Position numbers and translations under genes: made by a program
The notes under the pieces: model-generated
Seen by the model: the letters and a program-made list of their open reading frames with translations, nothing else
What the model was told of the DNA's origin: nothing
The model's database searches: none
DNA from: Amorphoplanes friuliensis DSM 7358
GTDB lineage: Bacteria > Actinomycetota > Actinomycetes > Mycobacteriales > Micromonosporaceae
Assembly: GCF_000494755.1 (NCBI RefSeq)
Contig: NC_022657.1
Location: 5,060,001 to 5,124,000 of the forward strand
Direction: 5' to 3'
Length of the DNA: 64,000 bases
In this document: piece by piece, positions 26,201 through 34,353 of the stretch
Layout: each line of letters begins with the position of its first letter
How positions within the stretch are numbered: position 1 is the first letter of the stretch

Positions 26201-26225
26201 TACTCGGTAAGCATACCCGGTAAAC
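26201..26225. promoter_or_regulatory. Putative TetR operators
   Basis: TACTCGGTAAGC and TACCCGGTAAAC are direct repeats 13 bases apart. Each contains a palindrome TACC-C-GGTA (the first with one mismatch). They lie 30-55 bases upstream of tetR and about 50 bases upstream of the monooxygenase. Confidence 0.6.
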
Positions 26226-26273
26226 AGACCTGGTCAGGTCCTGATCCAGAGCCTAGAGGCTCGAAGGAGCACC

Positions 26274-27386
26274 GTGTCCACTCCCGTCACGATCATCGGC
26301 GCCGGCCTGGGCGGCCTCGTGCTGGCCCGCGTCCTGCACCTCCACGGCATCCCGGCGACGGTCTACGAGGGCGAGGCCTCCCCCGCCGTCCGCGCCCAGG
26401 GTGGTCTGCTCGACATCCACGACTACAACGGTCAGCCGGCCCTGCGGGACGCCGGCCTGCTCGAGGAGTTCCGGAGCCTGGTCCTTCCCGGGCGTCAGGC
26501 GAGCCGGTTCCTCGACCGGGACGGCACCGTCCTGGCCGACCTGCCCGACGACGGCACGGGTGGACGGCCCGAGGTCCTCCGCGGCGACCTGCGCCGGATC
26601 CTGCTCGAATCCCTGCCGCCCACCACCGTCAGGTGGGGACACCGGGTCACCGGCGTGGCGGCGCTCGGCTCGGGCCGCCACGAGGTGACCTTCGGCAACG
26701 GCACCACGGTTGTCACGAGCCTGCTGGTCGGTGCGGACGGCGCCTGGTCCCGGGTCCGGCCGCTGCTGTCCGATGCCACCCCCGAATACACCGGCATGTC
26801 AGCCGTCGAGACCCAGCTGTTCGACAGCGAGACGCGCCACCCGGCCACCGCGAAAGCCGTCGGCCCGGGCGCGATGTACGCCCTCGCACCGGGCCAGGGC
26901 CTCCTGGCGCACCGCGAGCGGGGCGGCACCCTGCACAACTACGTGTTCGTCACCGAGCCCCAGTCCTGGTTCGCCGCCGCGGACACCACACGGATCGCGG
27001 AGAAGTTCGCCGGCTGGGCGCCCGAGCTGACCGCCCTGCTCACCGGCAGCGACACCCCGCCGGTGGTGCGCCCGCTCCACACCCTGCCGTCCGACCACCG
27101 GTGGGAGCGGGTGCCCGGGGTCACGCTGCTAGGCGACGCTGCCCACCTCACGGCCCCGAACGGCGAGGGCGCCAACCTGGCCATGCTCGACGGCGCCGAG
27201 CTGGCCAAGGCCCTGGTGGCCCATTCCGGCGACACCGAGGCGGCACTCACGGCGTACGAGAGGGATCTGTTTCCCCGCAGCGCCGCGGCCGCCGTCGAGG
27301 GCGATGCGGGCCACGAGCTGCTCTTCGGTGCAGGCGCCCCCTACGCGATGCTCGGCCTGCCTCAGAAGCCGGACGTCACCGGCTGA
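26274..27386 (+). CDS. FAD-dependent monooxygenase, TetX-like
   Basis: A 370-residue flavoprotein hydroxylase starting at GTG 26274 behind GAAGGAG. The FAD motif is IIGAGLGGLVLARVL, the DG motif LLVGADGAWSRVRPLL, and the second FAD motif LLGDAAHLTAPNGEGANLAM. The run GGLLDIHDYNGQPALRDAGL and VLRGDLRRILLESLP closely follow Tet(X)-type tetracycline monooxygenases as I remember them. It may therefore inactivate tetracycline-like polyketides, but many related actinobacterial enzymes act on other aromatics. Divergent TetR control would fit inducible detoxification. Confidence 0.85.
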   Translation: MSTPVTIIGAGLGGLVLARVLHLHGIPATVYEGEASPAVRAQGGLLDIHDYNGQPALRDAGLLEEFRSLVLPGRQASRFLDRDGTVLADLPDDGTGGRPEVLRGDLRRILLESLPPTTVRWGHRVTGVAALGSGRHEVTFGNGTTVVTSLLVGADGAWSRVRPLLSDATPEYTGMSAVETQLFDSETRHPATAKAVGPGAMYALAPGQGLLAHRERGGTLHNYVFVTEPQSWFAAADTTRIAEKFAGWAPELTALLTGSDTPPVVRPLHTLPSDHRWERVPGVTLLGDAAHLTAPNGEGANLAMLDGAELAKALVAHSGDTEAALTAYERDLFPRSAAAAVEGDAGHELLFGAGAPYAMLGLPQKPDVTG

Positions 27387-27403
27387 CCGGTCCTACAAAG
27401 GCG

Positions 27404-28234
27404 TCACCGCACGGCGGCGGCCAGTTTCGGGTTGGCCAGCAGGGTCACGTGGTTGGCGTCGACGCGTTCGCTGGTCAGGCGGGGCACCAGGGCCGCGGCG
27501 CGGGACAGGGCGGCGTCGCTGAGGAAGGCCGCGGACCCGTCGTGGGCACCGTGGCTCGCGGCCAGCAGGTGCACCGGGGCGGAGAGGTCGCGGACGGCGC
27601 CGAGCGTGGGCTCACCCGCGAGCGTGTCGGCCCCGTCGGCCACCAGGCGGCGACGGTCCAGTCGCGCCTTTCCGTGCTCGTCGAGCAGGTAGGCGGCCCA
27701 TTCGACGACCATGGGCCGCAACTCGGGTCGTCCGCGTACCGCCTTGCCCTCGATCGCGTCGACCAGGGCGTCGGCGCTGCGCCAGCGCCGGCCGAGGACC
27801 GCTGCTTGCACGCGGAAGATCGTGCGGACCACCGGCTTTCGCAGCAGCGGGCTCGGGTCGGGGCTGATGCCGCCGTCGGCCAGGACGATCCGGCGGACCC
27901 GGTCACCCAGAGACCGGGCGACCAGCGGGGCCAGGAACGCGCCCATCGAGTGGCCGACCACCGTCACGTCCCGCAGGCCCAGATCGTCGGCGAGGGCGAT
28001 CACGGCCGCGGCGTGACCGGCCAGGCCCGGACCGGCGATCACGTGTGCCGAACCGCCCCGCCCGGGCAGGTCGGGTGCGACCACACGTGCGCCCGGAAGG
28101 GCCGCGGCCAGACGGGACCACACCTCGGACGTGCTGGTCAGACCGTGCAGGGCCAGGACGGTCGTCTCCCCGCCGGGATTCCATTCGGCGCAGGTCAGCC
28201 CGGCGATCGTCCGCCGTGTCGGTTCGTCAGCCAC
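27404..28234 (-). CDS. Alpha/beta-fold hydrolase
   Basis: A 276-residue hydrolase. GTG 28234 is used because the sequence upstream loses coding character; a GGGAG lies somewhat far upstream. The oxyanion region is LALHGLTSTSEVW, the nucleophile Ser is in VVGHSMGAFLAP near residue 97, and the catalytic His is likely in VDANHVTLLANP near the C-terminus. A lid of helices sits between. Substrate class (ester, epoxide, haloalkane or lactone) cannot be told; Ser as nucleophile favours an esterase-type reaction. Confidence 0.8.
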   Translation of the reverse strand: MADEPTRRTIAGLTCAEWNPGGETTVLALHGLTSTSEVWSRLAAALPGARVVAPDLPGRGGSAHVIAGPGLAGHAAAVIALADDLGLRDVTVVGHSMGAFLAPLVARSLGDRVRRIVLADGGISPDPSPLLRKPVVRTIFRVQAAVLGRRWRSADALVDAIEGKAVRGRPELRPMVVEWAAYLLDEHGKARLDRRRLVADGADTLAGEPTLGAVRDLSAPVHLLAASHGAHDGSAAFLSDAALSRAAALVPRLTSERVDANHVTLLANPKLAAAVR

Positions 28235-28261
28235 ACCAGGATTCTCCCATGCGGCCCTCCA

Positions 28262-28290
28262 TTGACATCCGTCGATTAACCGGTCAAGGT
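28262..28290 (+). promoter_or_regulatory. Sigma-70-like promoter for the GH16 gene
   Basis: TTGACA at 28262-28267, a 17-base spacer, then CAAGGT at 28285-28290 as a weak -10. The ribosome site GAGG and ATG 28332 follow at a suitable distance. Confidence 0.45.
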
Positions 28291-28331
28291 TGCCGGGGAA
28301 TGACGACGACGTTACCGATTCGAGGTGTTCG

Positions 28332-29108
28332 ATGCTCTGGTCCCGATCTCGCATCGTCGTGGCGCTGGCACTGACCACCCTGGGTGTGGTCACCGCCGTG
28401 GCGGCACCGGTCAGCAGCGCACCCGCACAGGCCGCCATCGGTGGCAGCTTCGTCGACAATCTCGACGGCTTCGCCACCGGCCGGTGGCACAAGGCGGACG
28501 GCTGGAGCAACGGCGGCATGTTCAACGTCGGCTGGCGCGCCGACCACGTCTGGTTCAACGGTGGTGTCATGGGCACCAACCTCGACACCGCATCCTGCCC
28601 CGGCGGCTGTTCGGGCAAGCCCTACGCCTCCGGCGAGTACCGCACCAACGACCTGTTCTCGTACGGGCGGTTCGAGACGCGGATGCAGGCGGTCAAGCGG
28701 TCCGGCACCGTGACCTCGTTCTTCACCTACACCGGGCCCAGCGACGGGCAGCCGTGGGACGAGATCGACGTCGAGATCCTCGGCAAGAACACCACGCAGA
28801 TGCAGACCAACTACTTCACCAACGGCGTCGGCGGGCACGAGACCATCATCAACCTCGGCTTCGATGCCGCGGCCGGCTATCACGACTACGCCATCGAGTG
28901 GTGGAACCAGGGCACCATCAACTGGTTCGTCGACGGGCGGCTCGTGCACCAGGAGAACGGGTCCCGCGGGCCGCTCCCGACGCGCCCGCAGCGCATCATG
29001 ATGAACCTCTGGCCGGGCACTGGTGTGGACAGCTGGCTCGGACCCTTCTCCTACCCCGGTACGCCGCTGACAGCCCGCTACGACTCCGTCCGGTACACCC
29101 GTTACTGA
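28332..29108 (+). CDS. Secreted glycoside hydrolase family 16 (beta-glucanase-like)
   Basis: A 258-residue exported enzyme. ATG 28332 has GAGG seven bases upstream. A signal peptide covers about 1-34 (LALTTLGVVTAVAAPVSSAPAQA). The GH16 active site ExDxE is complete in WDEIDVEILGK near residue 140: first Glu nucleophile, last Glu acid/base. Flanking GRFETRMQAVKRSGTVTSFF and YHDYAIEWWNQGTINWFVDG are typical of lichenase-type beta-1,3-1,4-glucanases. It would cut plant or fungal beta-glucans, or related galactans. It has no carbohydrate-binding module. Confidence 0.9.
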   Translation: MLWSRSRIVVALALTTLGVVTAVAAPVSSAPAQAAIGGSFVDNLDGFATGRWHKADGWSNGGMFNVGWRADHVWFNGGVMGTNLDTASCPGGCSGKPYASGEYRTNDLFSYGRFETRMQAVKRSGTVTSFFTYTGPSDGQPWDEIDVEILGKNTTQMQTNYFTNGVGGHETIINLGFDAAAGYHDYAIEWWNQGTINWFVDGRLVHQENGSRGPLPTRPQRIMMNLWPGTGVDSWLGPFSYPGTPLTARYDSVRYTRY

Positions 29109-29153
29109 GCTAAATGGGTCGCAGGCCGGTGCGCGAGTTGGCACGCTGCGTCA

Positions 29154-30131
29154 ATGCTGCTGCAACCCCGCGCCCTGAAGCCCGGAGATCTGGTTGTCAT
29201 CGCGTCGCTCTCCGGGCCGGTCCACGCCGTCTGGGAGTCCAACCTCGACCGAGCGGTGGCCGTCCTCGAGGGGATGGGCTTTCGCGTACGCCGGGGGCCG
29301 CTGCTCGAAACGGGGCGGCACCGCTGGTGGAGTGCCGCCACACCGGCGGAGATCGCCGCGGAGTTCAACGCTCTGCTGCGCGATCCCGAGGTCCGCGCCA
29401 TCGTCGCGCACGACGGCGGCCAGACGGCGCTCGGTTATCTCGACCTCATCGACTTCGACGCGATCACCGCCGACCCCAAGCCGATCCTCGGGTACAGCGA
29501 CGTCTCGCTGCTGCACCTGGTGATCCACGCCCGGACGGGCCTGGTCGGGTTCCACGCGGACATGGCCACACCCGGGTTCGGCGGGTCCTGGCGGCACCTG
29601 CCCGCAACACGCCGGGCCGAACTCGAACGGCTCTACTCGGCGCTGCTGACCAGCCCGGAGCCGATCGGCCCGCTGCCCACCACCCCGTCCTGGGAGTGCT
29701 GGCGGCCCGGTCGTGCCGAGGGCCCGCTGATCGGTGGAGTCATCAACCGCATCGCACTGGTCCAGGCAACGCCGTACGCCCTGCCGCTCGAACGCTTCGA
29801 CGGTGCGGTGCTGTTCTGGGAGGAGTTCGGCGGCCAGGCCGCGTACGTGTGGAGTTATCTGCACGTGTTGCGGCACGCCGGGATCCTCGACCGGATCGCG
29901 GGCATGGTCGTGGGCATCCCCGAGGCGGTCGACGGGCTCGGCACGGACGGCTCGTCACCCACCCTGGCCGAGATCGTCCTCGACGTGCTCGGCGACCGCG
30001 ACATCCCGGTCCTCGGCAACGTCGAGGTCGGGCACGCCGGCGCCAATCTGCCGATGCCGGTCGGCGTCCGTGTCGCCCTCGACGCCGGGCAGCGGACTCT
30101 TTCGCTGCTCGAACCGGCGGTCCACCCCTAG
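29154..30131 (+). CDS. LD-carboxypeptidase (peptidase S66) family
   Basis: A 325-residue cytoplasmic serine peptidase. The nucleophile Ser is in LGYSDVSLLH near residue 122; an acidic partner is expected in VLFWEEFGG and His in VEVGHAGANLPMPVG. The family includes muramoyl-tetrapeptide LD-carboxypeptidases used in murein recycling and MccF-type enzymes that inactivate microcin C-like antibiotics; sequence alone does not separate them here. The stop codon TAG is part of the CCTAGG target site of the adjacent IS481-type insertion, so the product is unchanged. Before insertion a 61-residue ORF (now at 34037) followed eleven bases downstream of the stop. Confidence 0.87.
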   Translation: MLLQPRALKPGDLVVIASLSGPVHAVWESNLDRAVAVLEGMGFRVRRGPLLETGRHRWWSAATPAEIAAEFNALLRDPEVRAIVAHDGGQTALGYLDLIDFDAITADPKPILGYSDVSLLHLVIHARTGLVGFHADMATPGFGGSWRHLPATRRAELERLYSALLTSPEPIGPLPTTPSWECWRPGRAEGPLIGGVINRIALVQATPYALPLERFDGAVLFWEEFGGQAAYVWSYLHVLRHAGILDRIAGMVVGIPEAVDGLGTDGSSPTLAEIVLDVLGDRDIPVLGNVEVGHAGANLPMPVGVRVALDAGQRTLSLLEPAVHP

Positions 30132-30132
30132 G
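30127..30132. repeat. Left target duplication CCTAGG of the IS481-type element
   Basis: CCTAGG abuts the left end of the element. The right copy is CCTAG at 32571-32575, interrupted by the IS701-type insertion and completed by CTAGG at 34023-34027. NCTAGN is the known preferred site of IS481. Confidence 0.85.
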
Positions 30133-31187
30133 TGTGATGTTCGGGGACGTTGGTCGAGGGGTTGTGACCACTCGATCTGACGATCGTGACCGGATGTGTG
30201 AACAGATGAAGGCCTCTAACGGTGCAGTGGAGCTGTCTAGGACCCACTGACCAGGCTGGAGGCCTTCATGTCCCACGCTAACGCCGCGCTGACCCCACGG
30301 GCGCGATTGCGGCTGGCGCGTCTGATCGTGGACCACGGATGGTCACCCGCACGAGCAGCTGAACGCTATGACGTGTCCTGGCGCACCGCGACCAAGTGGG
30401 CTACCCGCTACCGCGTCGAAGGCGAAGCCGGCATGACCGACCGCACGTCACGGCCGCACCGCCAGCCGAACCGGACCCCGGCACCGATGGTCCGCAAAAA
30501 TTTTGCATCTGCGCCGTAAACGCCGGCTCGGCCCGGTCCCGATCGCTGACCAACTCGGCTTGGCCGCCTCGACCGTGCACGCCGTCCTGACCCGCCACCA
30601 GGCGAACCGTCTGAGCCATCTCGACCGGACCACCGGCGAGACGATCCGCCGCTACGAACACTGCGCGCCCGGCGACATGCTGCACGTCGACGTCAAAAAA
30701 AGCTCGGCAACATCCCGGACGGCGGCGGCTGGCGCTACCTCGGCAAGGCCCGAGGCGACCGCAACCGGCAGAACACCGCCCGCCGCACCGGCACCCGCGG
30801 CAAGAACTATGTTCCGCACGTCGGGACCGCCTACGTCCACACCGTCATCGACGACCACTCCCGCGTCGCCTACGCCGAAATCCACAACGACGAAACCGCC
30901 ACTACCGCGACCGGCGTATTACGCCGCGCCGTCACCTGGTTCAGCGTCCGCGGGGTCACCGTCCGCAGGGTCCTGTCCGACAACGGCTCGGCCTACAAAT
31001 CACATCTCTGGCGCGACACCTGCACCGAGCTCGGCATCACCATGAAGAAAACCCGCCCCTACCGGCCACAGACGAACGGCAAAATCGAACGATTCCACCG
31101 AACTCTCGCCGAGGGCTGGGCCTTCGCCAAGCTCTACACCAGCGAAAAGACCCGCCGCGCTGCCCTACCGGCCTTCCTGCACGACTA

Positions 31188-31191
31188 CAAC
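31188..31191. repeat. Target duplication CAAC of the IS30-type element (left copy)
   Basis: CAAC here and at 32494-32497 flank the IS30-type element; deleting one copy with the element restores the IS481 transposase frame. Confidence 0.8.
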
Positions 31192-32493
31192 GGCGGTCTC
31201 TAGCGGTGGTTGCAACGCCTGCTACCTCCAGGAGTTGCTGTGGTTATGCAGCCTCGTCCGCCCGGCACTCCGGGTGGACTACCCCAGATCGAGAAGCGTG
31301 AGCAATACCTACGGTTGATGGCCCAGGGTATGAACAATTCCGAGGCGTGCCGGATCGTCGGAGTTGGCCGAGGCACCGGCATCTACTGGCGTTACGGGCG
31401 TACGGTCAAGAACCCTGACGGATCCACTCGCACCTACTCGCCGATCATGGCGTCCGTGCAGATCTCTGAACGGTTCTTGTCCGAAGACGAGCGCGTCGCT
31501 ATCGCCGACCAGTACCGGGCCGGGGCTAGCATCCGCGGCATCGCGACCGCGCTCGGCCGGCAACCCTCCACCATCAGCCGTGAGATCAAGCGCAACAGCG
31601 ACCCGGAGACCGGCAAATACCATCCATTCCGGGCCCAGAAACGCGCCCGCGCCCGCCGCGCCCGGCCCAAGGCCGGGAAACTCGCGGCCGACTCCTCTCT
31701 GCGACTGTTCGTTCAGCAGCGCCTCGCCGATCGCTGGAGCCCGGAGCAGATCAGCAACGTGCTTCCCGGCCTTTTCCCGGACCAGCCGGCGATGAGGATC
31801 TGTCACGAGACGATCTACCAGGCCCTCTACCGGCCAGATCATCCTTTGACTCGAGCGGCGCCACGTCGTCCGCTGCGTAGCGGACGGCTCAAGCGACGCC
31901 GTCGGCGGCGCGCTGATCAGCGGACCACTCACTTCGTCGAGGCCGGCCACGCGATCAGTTTGCGACCCGCTGAGGCCAACGACCGCAGCGTCGCGGGGCA
32001 TTGGGAAGGCGACCTGGTCCTGGGCAAGAACAACAAATCCGCTATCGGGACCTTGATCGAGCGCAGCACCCGTTACGCCGTGCTGATCTACCTGCCCGAG
32101 GGACATAACGCCGGTCAGGTCCGTGACGCGCTCATCAAGCTCTTCCGCAAGCTACCCGCCGGATTGGCTCGCACATTGACCTGGGATCAAGGCGGCGAAA
32201 TGGGCCGCCATCACGAGTTCAGCACCGCGACGGGAGTACCCGTCTACTTCTGCTTGCCGGGCCGCCCATGGCAGCGAGGCAGCAACGAAAACTTCAACGG
32301 CTTGCTACGCCAGTACTTTCCCAAAGGCACGGATCTCGGCGCCTACGACGCTGAGCACCTGGCGCAGATCGCGAAGCAACTCAATGACCGACCACGTCGA
32401 TGCCTCGGCTGGACAACCCCGGCCCAGCAACTCGCTAAGCTCTTCCCGGCCGTCCACTGACCAGGCCTGTTGCGATGTTCCGCAGAGACCGCC
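31192..32493 (+). mobile_element. IS30-family insertion sequence
   Basis: A 1302-bp element. Its ends are GGCGGTCTCT (31192-31201) and the exact complement AGAGACCGCC (32484-32493), with imperfect similarity continuing for about 28 bases. It is flanked by CAAC duplications. It carries one intact transposase and so may be active; it is the only one of the two nested elements with an unbroken gene. Confidence 0.88.
31240..32460 (+). CDS. IS30-family transposase
   Basis: A 406-residue DDE transposase. GTG 31240 is chosen because AGGAG ends five bases upstream; ATG 31246 and TTG 31210 are alternatives. The N-terminal part has two helix-turn-helix regions (LMAQGMNNSEACRIVGVGRG and ASIRGIATALGRQPSTISRE), the latter being the classic IS30 motif. 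The catalytic acids are in HWEGDLVLGK, LTWDQGGEM and RGSNENFNGLLRQYFPKGTD. All are present, so the protein should be functional. It cuts and joins the element ends found at 31192 and 32493. Confidence 0.92.
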   Translation: MVMQPRPPGTPGGLPQIEKREQYLRLMAQGMNNSEACRIVGVGRGTGIYWRYGRTVKNPDGSTRTYSPIMASVQISERFLSEDERVAIADQYRAGASIRGIATALGRQPSTISREIKRNSDPETGKYHPFRAQKRARARRARPKAGKLAADSSLRLFVQQRLADRWSPEQISNVLPGLFPDQPAMRICHETIYQALYRPDHPLTRAAPRRPLRSGRLKRRRRRRADQRTTHFVEAGHAISLRPAEANDRSVAGHWEGDLVLGKNNKSAIGTLIERSTRYAVLIYLPEGHNAGQVRDALIKLFRKLPAGLARTLTWDQGGEMGRHHEFSTATGVPVYFCLPGRPWQRGSNENFNGLLRQYFPKGTDLGAYDAEHLAQIAKQLNDRPRRCLGWTTPAQQLAKLFPAVH

Positions 32494-32575
32494 CAACCAC
32501 CACCGGCCCCACACCGCCATCGGCAAAGTCCCACCGATCACCCGGTTGAACAACCTCGCTGGACATCACACCTAG

Positions 32576-34022
32576 TAGTGCTTTGTCATGGTCCTCTTCC
32601 CGCGCGGGCTTTTCGTTGCGGGAAGCGGGTTTGGCAGGTCGGGCAGGTGCCGATGAGGCGGGCCAGCAGGTGTTGCAGGCGTCGGAGTACGGCGTAGAGA
32701 GTCATTCCGGCGCACGGGTTTTTGGGTCCAGGCGTTGCAGGGTGAGAAACGCGTGAGCGGCGGAGACCAGGGTGGTGTGGTGGTGCCAGCCTTGCCAGGT
32801 GCGGCCTTCGTAGTGGTCCAGGCCGAGCCCGGTTTTGACCTCGCGGTAGTCGTGTTCGATGCGCCAGCGCAGCTTGGCCTGCCTGACGAGGTGCCGATAT
32901 GGGGTCGTGGCGGGCAGGTTCGACAGCCAGTAGCGGGTCGGTTCCGGCTCGCCGGGTGGCCATTCGGCGATCAGCCACCGCACGGGCAGGTCTTCGTCGA
33001 AGCCGACGGCCCGGCGATGCACCAGGCTGGCGGGACGCAGCCGCAGGAACACGAAACTGCCGCCCATCTTCCGGGCTTTGCCGGCCCGGCGGCGTGAACC
33101 CTCGCGCCAGGTGACCCTGCGAGTCGCGTCGCGGCCGGCGGCCAAGACGTGGGTTTTGAGGCCGGGTGCGGCTTGCCGGTAGATCAGCGGCGGCCGCCGG
33201 CCAGCACCCTTATACGGGGGTGAGGTGCGCTGGGCGTCGATGGTGAAAGCGGTATGCGCGCAGTTCACGCCGACGACGTAGCTCAGGTTCCGGTCCTCGA
33301 GACCTTGGCGGAACTCAGCGGCGTCGCCGTAACCGGCATCAGCGACGATCAACGGCGGCGTCAGCCCCCACCCGCGGGCTTCATCGATCATGTCCATGCC
33401 CAGACGCCACTTCTCGCGATGCACGACGTCGTCCGGCATTCCGGTTTTGCGGCGGCGCTCGGGGGTCTCGGAGGTGGCCTTGTCGCTGGCCGGGTCCCAG
33501 GACTCGGGAACGAACAGCCGCCAGTCGACCGGGCACGACGCGGTGTCGGTGACCAGGTTCAGGCTGACTCCGATCTGGCAGTTGGTCACTTTCCCGGCCG
33601 TGCCGGTGTATTGCCGGGTCACACCCACCGACGCGGTACCGTATTTGAGCCAGCCGGTGTCGTCCAACGCCCACGCAGCCGGGACGATCGCCTCGTCCAT
33701 CCGCACCGCCAGCCGTCGGCGCACCAACGCGGCATCCCACGGACTGTTGGTGACGAAATGGTTCAACGCCTGTTCGTGCGGCCCGGCAAGCCGGGCCGCC
33801 ATCGGCTGGATCGACTTGCGACGACCGTCCAACATCAGACCGCGCAGGTAATGCTCGGCGCGCTCCTGCCACCGCGACCTGGTCAATGAAGCGAACACAT
33901 CCGCCACGAACGCGTCCAGATCATCGGCCAGTTGCTGAACCTCAGCAGTGTCCATCCCTCCAGGACACCAAGATCAGCATTGATATGTCACCGTCACCCA
34001 CCCAAAAGATGACAAAGCACTA
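32576..34022 (-). mobile_element. IS701-family insertion sequence
   Basis: A 1447-bp element with perfect 14-base terminal repeats TAGTGCTTTGTCAT (32576-32589) and ATGACAAAGCACTA (34009-34022). It is flanked by CTAG (32572-32575 and 34023-34026), the 4-bp target typical of IS701. It sits inside the right target duplication of the IS481-type element, so it arrived later. The transposase is intact and reads leftward. Confidence 0.88.
32702..33955 (-). CDS. IS701-family transposase
   Basis: A 417-residue DDE transposase. Segments such as AAWALDDTGWLKYGTASVGV (first Asp), PLIVADAGYGDAAEFRQGL (second Asp) and AKLRWRIEHDYREVKTGLGL (Glu) place the catalytic triad as in the IS4/IS701 group. The reading frame is unbroken. 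Between its stop and the left end of the element (32576-32701) there is about 125 bases of non-coding sequence. Confidence 0.92.
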   Translation of the reverse strand: MDTAEVQQLADDLDAFVADVFASLTRSRWQERAEHYLRGLMLDGRRKSIQPMAARLAGPHEQALNHFVTNSPWDAALVRRRLAVRMDEAIVPAAWALDDTGWLKYGTASVGVTRQYTGTAGKVTNCQIGVSLNLVTDTASCPVDWRLFVPESWDPASDKATSETPERRRKTGMPDDVVHREKWRLGMDMIDEARGWGLTPPLIVADAGYGDAAEFRQGLEDRNLSYVVGVNCAHTAFTIDAQRTSPPYKGAGRRPPLIYRQAAPGLKTHVLAAGRDATRRVTWREGSRRRAGKARKMGGSFVFLRLRPASLVHRRAVGFDEDLPVRWLIAEWPPGEPEPTRYWLSNLPATTPYRHLVRQAKLRWRIEHDYREVKTGLGLDHYEGRTWQGWHHHTTLVSAAHAFLTLQRLDPKTRAPE

Positions 34023-34027
34023 CTAGG
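34023..34027. repeat. CTAGG: right IS701 target copy and end of the IS481 duplication
   Basis: CTAG is the IS701 duplication partner of 32572-32575; with the following G it completes the interrupted CCTAGG copy of the older IS481 insertion. Confidence 0.8.
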
Positions 34028-34036
34028 TTGAGACCC

Positions 34037-34222
34037 ATGGACACCACGTTGTTGCGTCTGGCGGCGGAGCTGAGGAAGGCCGCGGCGGACGCCGGCCGGT
34101 CCGACGTCGTCGCCAAGGTCGACGAGGTGATCGCTCTGCTCGCCGGCGACCGGGTCGCCGGCGAGGGAAGCGCTCCCAAGACCAATGCGATCATCAAATT
34201 GCTGGACGGGCTCGGTCTCTGA
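34037..34222 (+). CDS. Small protein of unknown function, separated from its operon by IS elements
   Basis: A 61-residue ORF with normal high-GC codon use. It reads as one amphipathic helix pair (LLRLAAELRKAAADAGRSDV, VAKVDEVIALLAG) and a conserved-looking tail TNAIIKLLDGLGL. No family is recognised. ATG 34037 is eleven bases after the rebuilt CCTAGG site; before the insertions it would have followed the LD-carboxypeptidase stop directly, so it was probably its cotranscribed neighbour. It now lies 15 bases from the IS701 end and may have lost its promoter. Confidence 0.5.
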   Translation: MDTTLLRLAAELRKAAADAGRSDVVAKVDEVIALLAGDRVAGEGSAPKTNAIIKLLDGLGL

Positions 34223-34353
34223 TCGCGCTCGGATTCTCACGGTGCGTGGAGGTTTGACGGCTCCTGATAGCTTCGCCCGTTGTCAGCCCGATCGATCTTG
34301 ACGTCACGGCGGACCGCCGGGGCGGCTCCGCCGAGAACAGCGGAGGTTTCCTG

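Larger units (their letters stand above)
30133..32570 (+). mobile_element. IS481-family insertion sequence, interrupted by an IS30-type element
   Basis: The terminal inverted repeats begin TGTGATGTTCGGGGACGTTG (30133) and, on the other strand, TGTGATGTCCAGCGAGGTTG (32570); 16 of 20 positions agree. Without the nested element and its 4-bp duplication the unit is about 1.13 kb, normal for IS481. It is flanked by a 6-bp CCTAGG duplication. The transposase is broken by two frameshifts and by the IS30-type insertion, so it cannot move on its own. Confidence 0.88.
30268..32575 (+). pseudogene. IS481-family transposase, frameshifted and split
   Basis: It starts at ATG 30268 behind GGAGG (ALTPRARLRLARLIVDHGW, helix-turn-helix). 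The frame breaks in an A5 run near 30497, continues as LHLRRKRRLGPVPIADQLGL, breaks again in an A7 run near 30698, and returns to LGNIPDGGGWRYLGKARGD, VHTVIDDHSRVAYAEIHNDE and RVLSDNGSAYKSHLW, part of the DDE core. The protein stops at FLHDYN where the IS30-type element entered (31191) and resumes at 32498 as HHRPHTAIGKVPPITRLNNL. Removing the insert and one CAAC copy restores HDYNHHRPH exactly. The stop TAG (32573) lies in the target duplication. Confidence 0.88.

Noticed and set aside
30497..30712. Programmed frameshifting in the IS481 transposase
   Set aside because: Two shifts of opposite sign would be needed and the gene is also split by another element; simple decay or sequence error is more likely.
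30133..34022. One composite transposon carrying passenger genes
   Set aside because: The three elements have different ends and families, each with its own target duplication, and no passenger gene lies between them.
34223..34353. Riboswitch upstream of the polysaccharide deacetylase
   Set aside because: I could not fit any conserved riboswitch core; only a ribosome site is clear.
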